Positions 50,114 through 60,300 of a stretch of 64,000 nt of DNA are shown piece by piece. Both the position numbers and the translations under genes were made by a program. The notes beneath the pieces are model-generated. The model was not told the DNA's origin and made no database searches. It saw only the letters and a program-made list of their open reading frames with translations. Location of the stretch: assembly GCA_020186115.1 (NCBI GenBank), contig WSYJ01000036.1, forward strand, positions 682,001-746,000, written 5' to 3'. Source of the stretch: Histomonas meleagridis. Lineage: Eukaryota > Parabasalia > Tritrichomonadida > Dientamoebidae. The first letter of the stretch is position 1; every line of letters starts with the position of its first letter.

Positions 50114-51025
50114 ATGGATCTTGATCATTTTATTTCAGATGTTCTTCAGCACAAAGAAATTGAAGAAGCCGATCTCACATGTGTCCTCCGCATGGCAGAA
50201 GAGATTTTATTTGAAGAAGGCACATTTTTAAATATTTCATTACCAATAACAATCTGTGGTGATATCCACGGTCAATTCTACGATTTGTTACGTCTATTTA
50301 AGATAGGAGGTGATCCATCAACTACCCGCTATTTATTTTTAGGAGATTATGTTGATCGCGGTTATTATTCTTTAGAAACATTTGCTCTCCTTATTTCCTA
50401 TAAAGTCAAATATCCTCATTCATTTTTCCTTCTCCGAGGTAACCACGAAAGTCGTGGCATCAATATTCTTTATGGATTTTATGATGAGATAATTCAACGA
50501 TATGGTCATACAGGCCTTTGGAAGCTTTGCAATGAAATATTTGATATGCTTCCAATGGCGGCTCTTATTGACAATTCTATTTATTGCGTCCATGGAGGAT
50601 TATCACCAGATATCAGATTAATTGACCAACTTGCGATGATTGACCGTCGCCATGACATTCCACCTTCTGGACCAATGTCGGATATTTGCTGGTCTGATCC
50701 TGAAGACATTTTGTATTGGGGCAGTAACATGCGTGGCGCGGGATGGCTATACGGCCGTAACCCAACGAATGAATTCATCCATAATAACAGGCTCACGCTC
50801 ATTGTAAGAGCTCATCAGCTGATGAATGAGGGTTACTCATATCACTTTGGAGGAAATTATTTGGTAACAGTATGGTCCGCTCCCAACTATATGTATAGAG
50901 CCGGAAATATAGCATCCATTCTAAAGATAAATGAAAAAAGAGAAAGAAAGTTCTTAACGTTCTCCGCGGTGCCTGCTAATGAAAGAAAAGTACCTCCAGA
51001 CAGAATTTCCTCGTACTTCCTTTAA
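50114..51025 (+). CDS. PP2A-family Ser/Thr phosphatase catalytic subunit
   Basis: A 303-residue PPP phosphatase. Metal-binding motifs GDIHGQF, GDYVDRGYYS and GNHESRGI, plus CVHGGLSP and RAHQLMNEGY, are all present. It ends DRISSYFL: the terminal YFL is diagnostic of the PP2A/PP4/PP6 group, whose last Leu is carboxymethylated. Which of the three is unresolved. The HEAT protein at 8358-9941 might be a scaffold for this class. Confidence 0.95.
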   Translation: MDLDHFISDVLQHKEIEEADLTCVLRMAEEILFEEGTFLNISLPITICGDIHGQFYDLLRLFKIGGDPSTTRYLFLGDYVDRGYYSLETFALLISYKVKYPHSFFLLRGNHESRGINILYGFYDEIIQRYGHTGLWKLCNEIFDMLPMAALIDNSIYCVHGGLSPDIRLIDQLAMIDRRHDIPPSGPMSDICWSDPEDILYWGSNMRGAGWLYGRNPTNEFIHNNRLTLIVRAHQLMNEGYSYHFGGNYLVTVWSAPNYMYRAGNIASILKINEKRERKFLTFSAVPANERKVPPDRISSYFL

Positions 51026-51389
51026 GTAATTCTTAGTGCTAAAATAATTTTTATGAAAGGATTTTATATATTTTATTTTTATGTTGAGGATAAAATGGCA
51101 GAAAGAGGATAACGTTCATCTGCACTTTTGCATAAATATTTCAAATACGTTGATTTGTTTTATATAAAAATATCTTAAGATATAGTAAACAAGAAAATAA
51201 CTTCAACACAGAAATGTATCAACATTTATAAGGTGTCAAAATATTATTAAATTTATATGTATAATTCAAACATATTAATAAAAAATGCAACTTAAAAATC
51301 ATGATTTGTTGTTGAATGAATTTGAATGACTTTTAAAACTAATAAAGTATACAAATATATATATATATATATATTGTTTTTTTTTCTTC
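51026..51389. other. AT-rich intergenic region with TA microsatellite
   Basis: A short alternating TA run lies at ~51356-51374, followed by T-rich sequence directly before the next start. No gene. Confidence 0.6.
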
Positions 51390-52355
51390 ATGGAAAACAA
51401 TCCCAATAAAACAAATGAATCATCATCAAGAAAATGGATACAGCAACTAGAGTCACTTGAAGAAATTGTTTTTAATTTAACTGAAGAAAATATTTATGAA
51501 TCAGTAGATCCGATAATAAATCTACTTAATGATGATGCATATCCATTTCCTAAATTAGCTTTAAGTCGAATTATATATTCAGCATTTCAATCAAAAATGA
51601 ATGATTATAACATTTATATTAATTTTCTGAAGCAAATAGAAACCAAAGAGAAAGAAAACAATAAAACTGATTATGAAATGCTCAACACGTTTACCAAATT
51701 CCTTCAACATTTAGATACACAAGAATCCTATTTTCTTCTTGATAGAATGATTAAAATAAATTTAATTCCAGCAAATTTTATTGATGATAAAATAACATTT
51801 TATTTCGCTAATTATATTTCAGATAAAAAAATGGAGAATTTAAAAAAGATTTTAGAGAGAGATTGGAAAATTTTATTTTCTACATATTTCATGAGTAATT
51901 ACGAAAATCTTTCTAAAAATGATTGGGAACTTCATAAGCAATTAGTTGAAGAAGGAATTAATCCAAATGAAATTGCGATAATAATTCGAAATGATAATGT
52001 CGAAAAGCTTCGAGAAATAACATCACAAACGAAGTTTATTTTTAATCAAATAATTGTCCCATCACTTTATGAAAAATGTTCATTTATTAACAAACCAAAT
52101 GTTTCATTAATTGATTATGCAGCATTTTTTGGCTCGATTAAATGTTTTAAATATCTGCTGTTAAATGGTTTTCTCTTAAAGCAAACAGCAAAATTTGCTG
52201 TTGCAGGTGGAAATCTAGAAATAATTCATATATGCGAACAAAATAAAGCATCATTTGAAGGCGCATATGAAGCAGCAATTGAGTTCATCGAAATGATATT
52301 TTTTATTATTTATATGAAAATAAAATTGCTGATTTTTCAAGGAAAAAACTTATAA
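51390..52355 (+). CDS. Ankyrin-repeat protein (DUF3447-type), 5' open frame, frameshifted
   Basis: A 321-codon frame starting MENNPNKTNESSS, with the family N-terminal helical domain, then QLVEEGINPNEIAII, IRNDNVEKLREI, LIDYAAFFGSIKCFKYLLLNG and HICEQNKASFEGAYEAAIEF. At about 52285 one T is missing relative to paralogues: the text becomes IEMIFFIIYMK while the shifted frame reads HRNDIFYYLYENKIADFS and stays open to ~52443 (EQEEINPNLKK). Ankyrin modules continue at 52508-54095. Probably a damaged gene or a base-call error. Confidence 0.7.
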   Translation: MENNPNKTNESSSRKWIQQLESLEEIVFNLTEENIYESVDPIINLLNDDAYPFPKLALSRIIYSAFQSKMNDYNIYINFLKQIETKEKENNKTDYEMLNTFTKFLQHLDTQESYFLLDRMIKINLIPANFIDDKITFYFANYISDKKMENLKKILERDWKILFSTYFMSNYENLSKNDWELHKQLVEEGINPNEIAIIIRNDNVEKLREITSQTKFIFNQIIVPSLYEKCSFINKPNVSLIDYAAFFGSIKCFKYLLLNGFLLKQTAKFAVAGGNLEIIHICEQNKASFEGAYEAAIEFIEMIFFIIYMKIKLLIFQGKNL

Positions 52356-52507
52356 ATTTTTTATTGTTTTCAAATATTGAATCAATTAATATGAAACTAC
52401 TGAACTTTTTTAATGAACAAGAAGAAATTAACCCTAATTTGAAAAAGATTTGTTTGTTTTATAAAATAATTATAAAAATAATTTGATGTTTTAAAAAAAT
52501 ATTTTGT

Positions 52508-54095
52508 ACACCACTTATAGAAGCAGTTAAAAATTATCATACAGAAATTGTTAAATTACTTCTTGAGCAAAAAGGAAATGATATTAATGCTTTAAATGTA
52601 TTTTTGTTATGCTTAATCTTTATCATAATAATTAGAAATTTTAATATAATTTTTGGGATTGATTTAAAATATTTCTAACAGCGCTTATTATTGCATCTAA
52701 AGAGGGTTATGCAGAAATAGTTCAATTACTTCTTGAATATAACGGCATTGATGTTAATGCCAAAGATGTTTGTTTATTACTTTACGTAATATTTGTTTTA
52801 ATAATTTCATATTTCAAAATAATATTTGGAAATTATTTAAATTATTTTGTACAGCACTTATGCATGCATCTTTTTATGGCCATGCGGAAACAGTTAAATT
52901 ACTTCTTGAAAAAGAAGGAATTGATGTTAATGCTAAAGGTATTTATTTGTTTTATTTGATATTTATTTTAATAATTTGAAGTATTAAAATAATACTTGAA
53001 AATTATTTTGAAAATTTTGGACAGCACTTATACATGCATCTTTTTATGGCCATGCAGAAGTAGTTAAATTACTTCTTGAACAAAAAGGAATTGAAATTAA
53101 TGCTAAAATTATTAATTTATTTTATTTAATATTTATTTTTATTATTTTATATTTCAAAATAATATTTGGAAATTATTTATATAATTCAAAACAGCACTTA
53201 TAATTGTTACAAAAAATGGTTATACAGAAATAGTTAAATTACTTCTTGAAAAAGACGGAATTGATGTTAATGCTAAAGACATTGATTTGTTTTATTAAAA
53301 ATTTATTTTTATTATTTTATATTTCAAAAATAATATTTGGAAATTATTTATATTTTTCAAAACAGCACTTATGTATGCAGCTAAAAATGTTCATATAGAA
53401 ATAGCTAAATTACTTCTTGAACATGAAGGAATTGATATTAATTCTAAAGAAAATTTTTATTTTAATTATTTAATATCTCAAAATAAGGTTTATTTTAATA
53501 ATATATGGTTTTAAACTAATTTTTTTAAATTATTTAAATTATTTCAAACAGCTCTTATGTTGGCAGTTGAAAAGAATAAAATAGAAATGGTCAAATTTCT
53601 CATAGAATAATATCGAATTTCAAAATAAAATTTGGAAATTATTTAAATTATTTAATGCAGCACTTTCGATAGCGATTACTGGGAATAGAACTGAATTGGT
53701 TAAATTACTTCTTGAACACGAAGGAATTGATGTTAATGCTAGAGGTTTTTATATGTTTTAAATGAAATTTATTTTTTTTCTCATTTTATATTTCAAAATA
53801 ATATTTGGAAATGATTAAAATTATTTGAAACAGGACTTATGAAAGCAGCAAAAAATAATAATACAGAAATCGTTAAATTACTTCTTGAAAAAGAAGAAAT
53901 TGATATTAATGCAAAAGATACTTATTTGTTTTATTTAAAATTTATTTCAATAATTTTTAATTTCGAAATAATATTTGGAAATAATTCAAATCATTTAAAA
54001 CAGCACTTCAAATTGCATCCAAAAATCATTATACTAATATTGTTAAATTAATAAAGGACAAAAAAACTAAAACATCTAAATGTCCAACTGCATAA
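52508..54095 (+). repeat. Array of 10 ankyrin modules separated by AT-rich spacers
   Basis: Modules start at 52508, 52678, 52851, 53021, 53191, 53362, 53548, 53657, 53830 and 54000. Eight are 87 nt and have no stop; the seventh is truncated by a TAA at 53608; the last is terminal (TALQIASKNHYTNIVKLI, then KDKKTKTSKCPTA and TAA at 54093-54095). Most spacers are 83 or 86 nt with TTTCAAAATAATATTTGG before the next module. Same design, Lys-rich end and spacer motif as the opposite-strand array at 39838-42803, but more diverged between modules and partly broken. Confidence 0.85.
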
Positions 54096-54788
54096 ATATT
54101 GGTAATTCACTGTGCAATTAAAAATGTAAAAAATTATAGCAGAAATCACAAAAAATCATTTTCATTTCTAAATGTGTTAAGAAAGAATATATTAACTGGG
54201 CGATCTTTTACATTATAAAAATAAACATTACTAGGAATAAAATTTATTCGTGTTTTATCTTGAAAATGTAAGTATCAATAATTATATTCTGAGTTTTTGA
54301 AAAGATATTAGAATCTTAACATACAAAAACTATAAATAATTGGATGTTGGAATAACACTAATTGATAGTGGTAACATTAACATAAATTTTTCAATTGGGC
54401 AAGTGTCTTATCTATTTTCAAGTAGGTTATTCATTCATAAGAATTACTCCATATCATGTAATGAACAACAATGAATTCGTGAAATTCTATCAATATATCA
54501 ATAGTTAAATGAGAGATAAATTTATATTTTTTTGTAACCATTCAATGTTTTCAAAAAATTACTATTTCAAACAATTTGATACATCTTACATATAGTGAAC
54601 ATTTTAGCAAACCATGAGAAGAAGATGAAAAAATGTGAGGTGACTTAACGTTCAATCATATAAAACATGTCACATGTCATGACATTGTGCCCAAACAAAA
54701 TTTATTGAAAAGTGGTAAAAGGCACCCTGAGCTTTCGCCGAAAAAAGAAATTTTTTTTCAACGTTTCACATCTCTCTTTTATTAGGTT
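54096..54788 (+). other. Intergenic region before the CCZ1-like gene
   Basis: No gene. GGCACCC lies at 54721-54727, and an initiator-like TTTCACATCT about 25-35 bases before the next ATG. Confidence 0.5.
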
Positions 54789-56123
54789 ATGAAAACGATT
54801 AAGTTTAATGGAGACCAAGAGTCCTTGTTTCGCATGTTCATGGTTTTCAATTGTATTCCTCCTAAAAAAGAAGGAGTGGACCCAACGGTATATTTTTATC
54901 ATTCAGTAAATGATTCGGATTCCAACCAAAAAATGATTCAAGCTGGGTTAATCATAACATTTATATCATTTTGTAATCGTTTCAAAAGTGATAAACCATG
55001 TGATTATATTCTTTCAGATAAGCAAGAAATATCAATTCTCGAGCTCTTTGGGCCAATTTGGATGGCTGTTGTAATTAAATATAATGGAAGGAATAATAGG
55101 GAGCTTTTATCAGCAATTCTTGATTATTGCAGGATGATGTTTTCGTATTATTTTGTTCCACTTCCAGATTCTCGTGAAGAAAATTTAAACCAAATGACAG
55201 CTGATCCAAAAATTTTAGTTGCAATTCCTCATGCCTTTGAATCCATTCTTGCTACAATAAATTGGAATCGAATAAGTTTAGATACATACATATTTAATTC
55301 TTACCAAAGACAACCAATGGATGGCGATCCATCTGAAATCCAAGATTTTTGTCAGAGGGTTCTTAATTTAAAGATTGAACAAAATGGAAAAGAATTAAAT
55401 GAGTTTGACAGTATCACAATTCTCTGTCAAAAAAAGGTCGTATACTCTTCCCTTGACCCAACGAGTGTCAGGGCTGTTGCTTTTGGGCTTCGAAGGAAGT
55501 TTACACATCTATTTCTTCATAATCCAAAAACTACATACCAATCCCTTACCTGGCTAATAGGCATGTATATCAACTCCGAGGGTCGTCATTCCTTCTTCCA
55601 ACAACCCATTTATTATGACAAGAAGCCACATTCGATTATTGCATTTAAATATCAAAAATACAAAATATTCATCACACAGCCGATGGACATCGAAGTCTCT
55701 GACAAGTATTTCCTTAGCATTCCTCGGAAATTAGCCCGAATCCAACAATATTTGAAAGAACGATATCCGCGATATATCGAGAACAATATTCCTATTCCGT
55801 TCGCAATTGCTAAAAATTCGCGAAAGGATCAAATTATGGTCTTAGATTCCTTTCAAATTGATGCGGTTTTGCGAGTTTTGGTTGATGCAAATTTTGTATT
55901 AGCACATCAGCATACTTTGCATTATGATGATAATTTTGCTGAAATAGCATTCCCTTCATCCAGCGGATTGTTCGTGAATAGCATAAATGATAACAATGAG
56001 GAAACAGAGCTAATTTTGATGATGAAAGTTTCGGCAAGAAACATCTCCGAGTACTTAAAGATATGCAAGCTGATAAAGAAACGGAAGGAGAACGTACAGG
56101 AAAAGCATTGCTCCTTATTGTAA
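54789..56123 (+). CDS. CCZ1-like longin protein with C-terminal CaaX box
   Basis: A 444-residue protein. The N-terminus (VYFYHSVNDSDSNQKMIQAG, LIITFISFCNRF, ELFGPIWMAVVI) follows the first longin domain of CCZ1, the partner of MON1 in the Rab7 guanine-nucleotide exchange complex; further mixed alpha/beta segments fit the second and third longin domains. The C-terminus is basic (KLIKKRKENVQEK) and ends HCSLL. CSLL is a good CaaX box; the final Leu favours geranylgeranylation. Such a lipid anchor is not usual for CCZ1. The assignment is by eye. Confidence 0.65.
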   Translation: MKTIKFNGDQESLFRMFMVFNCIPPKKEGVDPTVYFYHSVNDSDSNQKMIQAGLIITFISFCNRFKSDKPCDYILSDKQEISILELFGPIWMAVVIKYNGRNNRELLSAILDYCRMMFSYYFVPLPDSREENLNQMTADPKILVAIPHAFESILATINWNRISLDTYIFNSYQRQPMDGDPSEIQDFCQRVLNLKIEQNGKELNEFDSITILCQKKVVYSSLDPTSVRAVAFGLRRKFTHLFLHNPKTTYQSLTWLIGMYINSEGRHSFFQQPIYYDKKPHSIIAFKYQKYKIFITQPMDIEVSDKYFLSIPRKLARIQQYLKERYPRYIENNIPIPFAIAKNSRKDQIMVLDSFQIDAVLRVLVDANFVLAHQHTLHYDDNFAEIAFPSSSGLFVNSINDNNEETELILMMKVSARNISEYLKICKLIKKRKENVQEKHCSLL

Positions 56124-56474
56124 TTGTTTGTTTGAGTTTCGCAAATGTAAACAATAGTTTAATATTTTTTTTATTTGTTTTTTATTTCATAGAAAATTTA
56201 ATGATTAAAAATCTGTACATGTATTGAAAACATCAAATTTTTAAATGATCATTAAATATTGGACATTTTTTTTAAACCTTTTATTATTCATAAAGATAAA
56301 TGTCTAGTGATAAGAAGAAGGAGTTTCAATTATAATGTCGAATTAAGTATAATATCCAATCTAATGAATTTAATAAGCGATGAAAAAATTGCTATGTGAT
56401 ACATTAAATGGACATATAATAAAAATATGAAATAAGACAAAAAATTACTAAAAACAAACTTTTACAAACAATTT
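56124..56474. other. Convergent 3' spacer
   Basis: About 350 AT-rich bases between two convergent genes; nothing else seen. Confidence 0.5.
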
Positions 56475-57269
56475 CTAATGCGGTGAAGTTATAGTTTCGA
56501 AATGCCCGTCGGGATACACAAACTCAGAGCACGTTCCTAACCTCACCATTGGAACGCCATTCTCGTCGTACGGTATTTGATGACTCTTTTCTGTGATTTC
56601 CTTTGTTAAGAATCTCTTTTTAAACGTTCGATTGCTGCTGCTTGGATTTGATGTTGTTTGAGTCTGTGAAGATTCTGTCGTTTGGGTAAGATTAGGTAGC
56701 TCTGGCAGTGGTACTGTTTTGTTCAGGCCCACTCTAGATATTGAAAAGCCGCGTGGTGGCGTTTCGACAACAGAACGTGCAAATGGTGAATCTGATGATG
56801 TACTAAATGTTTCATTATGATCTTGGTATGATTCTGTATTGGAAAAAGATCTTTCTCCGCGTTTTGATAAATTCATTCGTCTTAAAGGAGCCGATGTAAA
56901 TTTTTGATCATTTGAATCAAATTGAGTATTTCCACTTTCTAACGAACGAGAATAATTATGGAATGTACGAGGTTGAAAACTAAGTGAAAAATTAGTATTG
57001 AGATGTCCATTTGATTTTTGAGCAGCTGCTCTTCTGAGATGTATTTTTAATGACTCTTCATATAATTTTTGTTGTCGTTTTTTCCTTTCGATTTCGTATA
57101 CTTGTTCACTATTTAAGTTATCTAAAGAAGATAAAAAATTCCGCTGCTCTAAAGATAAATTTGATTTTTGTTTTATAGGAATTCTACTACTTGTTTTATG
57201 ATTTTCTGTTTGTTCACTATATTGAGAATTACGTCCAGTAACAGGACTGCGTAACACAACACCCATCAT
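56475..57269 (-). CDS. Hypothetical disordered basic protein
   Basis: About 264 residues starting MMGVVLRSPVTGRN. Rich in Ser, Thr, Asn, Arg; a short helical Lys/Arg/Glu segment (VYEIERKKRQQKLYEESLK) near 55-75; many SP/TP sites; conserved-looking end (YDENGVPMVRLGTCSEFVYP). No family recognised. The 3' end of the gene is GC-richer than its start. Divergent with the giant gene, 113 bases between starts. Confidence 0.6.
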   Translation of the reverse strand: MMGVVLRSPVTGRNSQYSEQTENHKTSSRIPIKQKSNLSLEQRNFLSSLDNLNSEQVYEIERKKRQQKLYEESLKIHLRRAAAQKSNGHLNTNFSLSFQPRTFHNYSRSLESGNTQFDSNDQKFTSAPLRRMNLSKRGERSFSNTESYQDHNETFSTSSDSPFARSVVETPPRGFSISRVGLNKTVPLPELPNLTQTTESSQTQTTSNPSSSNRTFKKRFLTKEITEKSHQIPYDENGVPMVRLGTCSEFVYPDGHFETITSPH

Positions 57270-57382
57270 TTGAAAATTTATGTAAAACATTCAAAAAGAC
57301 TAACGGATTTTATAACGCGAACGAGGGCACCCCAGGTGCATAAAGCACAGAAAATCAACTTCTCCAACAAATAGGAGATTTT
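57270..57382. promoter_or_regulatory. Bidirectional promoter with GGGCACCCC element
   Basis: The 113 bases between divergent starts include GGGCACCCC (57325-57333) followed by AGGTGC, in strongly AT-rich context. Related G/C blocks precede the CK2 alpha copies, P2/membrane gene and CCZ1-like gene. Confidence 0.4.
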
Positions 57383-60300
57383 ATGGGAAATCTACATTCA
57401 TCCAGCACTAACGCTGTGCCGGAAGCTCATGTAACTGCTTGTGAATCATACTTTAAGCGTAAAAATTTGTCAGCATTATTCAGTTTATATGATAAAAAAT
57501 ATGTCCATTCAAATCGAGCAGATATTTTCGTTAATCCAGATCTTTTCGATCTAAATATCGAGCAGGTGCTTCTCAGTACATTTTATTCGAAAAATTGGGT
57601 ATCATCAACTCGAGAAAAATTTTTTGACATTATTGTTTCCCAAATCAATCCATTTTTAATCAGCACAAATCAATATTCATATAGGTTTGAGTTTATTGAA
57701 GAAATAGTGCAAAATCAAGTTCATTTAGAATTAAAAAGCATGGAAAATGAAAGAAAACAAAAAATTAAAGTCTTAACATTTAATGCATTACCACAGACAC
57801 AAGCACCATTTATTCTACAAACGATCTTTTCATTATTTTTCGAGTTAAAAGATCAAATCAATTTATTAACAATTGATGAAATCGACAATCTTTTAAATAA
57901 CTTATTAAGTATTACAGAGCTTCCAGAGTTTTCAACGTATACATCTAGTAATCCGCAACTAATGAATGATTTTTGTCAATTTTTAATCGAATTATCGAAA
58001 AATTCGAAACTTTCCAACAATTTAATAAAGTCGAAAATCATTAATTTCCTTATAATAATCTCTAATATCTATGGTGGCTTTTATAATCTTTTAGCATCAC
58101 TTTATATCTCTGTTATTGCTGAACCAACGTCAACATTTGAACAAAAATTTTCGAATAATTTTTTTCTACTAAATTTTCCATTTTCTAAACCTGATTATAT
58201 GAATATAATAAACAATGAATTTATTTTAAATATAAAAGATGAAATATATTCCATAACCACTGATATAAATTGGAATCTTTATTTATTAACAACGAATTTC
58301 ATTTATGTGATAAATAAAAAAGGAAAAATCATTAAAAAAGAAAACATAAAATCAAATAAAAATAATTTTATAACTATAAATAATTATAATAATCAAAATA
58401 TAATTTATATATTAAAAGAAAATTATTCCATTGATATTTATAATGATTTTAAATATGTGAAAACTATACAATTAAAAGAAATTAATGGAAAAATAATCGG
58501 AATTACTTATGATAATAAATATTTATTTGTTTTAATTGAAGATTTTTTATATGAATATGATTTATATGTAATTGATATCGATAACTTTTTAGTTGATACT
58601 AAAACACATATTAAAACTTCATATTTAATAAAATTTATTTTTGTTTTCGATTCTTCAATTTGTTTATATTCAGCTTCAAATGAACCAATTTTAACATTTA
58701 AATATGTTAATCAAAAAATTAAATCATTTAAATATAAGTTAAATAATATAATTAATGATAATAATAATGAAAATATTTATTTAATTACTTCATCAAATAA
58801 AATTTCATATTTGGTAACACAAAATAATGAAAATGTTATTGTAAAATCATTTCCAATTTTCGATAAAAATTTAATACCTTTTATAAAAGTTTCAAATACA
58901 ATAAAAGATATTAAAATTAATACATTTTTAGATTTTATTTTTGAGATTATTTCAACTAAAATTTATTCATTATATGAATGTACTAAATTCATATTTCAAC
59001 CATTAAATCATAATACAATACAATATTTTCGATATTTTTCTTATTCGCCGAAAGAAAACATTAAAATTTCAATTGAAATCGGATTAGAAATATTAAATTC
59101 CAAATTATATTCATTTGAAACTCGACAAAAAATTCTTTATTTCATATTACTTATATTAATAATTAATAACTTTTGTTTTATTCCACATTTTTCTAATATA
59201 ATAAATGAAATTGATGAAGAAGAATTTAATTTAATCAGAAAAGAACGAGAATTTATTGAGTTAATATTATCAAGTGATTTATTAACTTATTATATATTAA
59301 TCGAATCTTTTTATATTATAAAAATCTCTTTTCATTATTTATATTATCCTAATTTTAATGATTTTAATGTATTTATATTAAACAATTTCCAAAATAAATC
59401 GAAATTATTATCTTTAACATTTCCATTTTTAAATGATTCACCAATAATTTTTTATATATTTAATAAGAAAACATTAAATTTACTTAAAGATTATTTAACA
59501 CCACAAAATATATTTCATATAACTAAAAATGTAATAAAATATTTAACACCAGAATTAAATTTTATTAAACAAAATAACATTTTAATAAACGAAAAATATA
59601 TTTCTAAATATATTTCTACTTTAATGCGAACATTAATTAAGAATTTATGTTTTTTTGAAATATTCTCACGAAAGCAACAAGCACTTGCATTAATATTACG
59701 TATTTTATCACAAATTCTTATTATAAAGTCATCATCAATAATTTCAATAACATTTTCTAAATGTTGTTTAAAGTTTTATAAGAAATTCCAAAAAAATTAT
59801 ATTCCAACAAACTTTGATTTAAATATCGATAAAGAACAATCAACAATATATGAAGAAGATCAAACAACTGAAATAAAAACAGAACGATTTGAAACAACAC
59901 ATAATTATGAAGATAATAAAGACATTGAAATGAAAATTAATATGCCGAATGCAACAGAAATAATCATTGAGTTTGATCCTCGTTGTGCTACTGAACAAAA
60001 CACTGATTATTTACAAATATATGATCGAGCTGAAGGAGGTTCATTAGTAACAAAAAACCTTTCAGGGCCATCGAATTCACAAAATTGGCCAACGAAAATT
60101 ATAATACAATCTGATAGTTGTCGTCTTTTTTTTCATTCTGATGAGTCGAATAATGATTGGGGTATATTATGTATAATTTCGGCGAATATACTTAAACAAT
60201 CGAATAAATTTGAGCCTAATTATTTGTTATCGATGATAAACTTAATATGTTATTCGATAGGTAAATCATTAAAACAAAGTTTAATATCATTTCCGATGAC

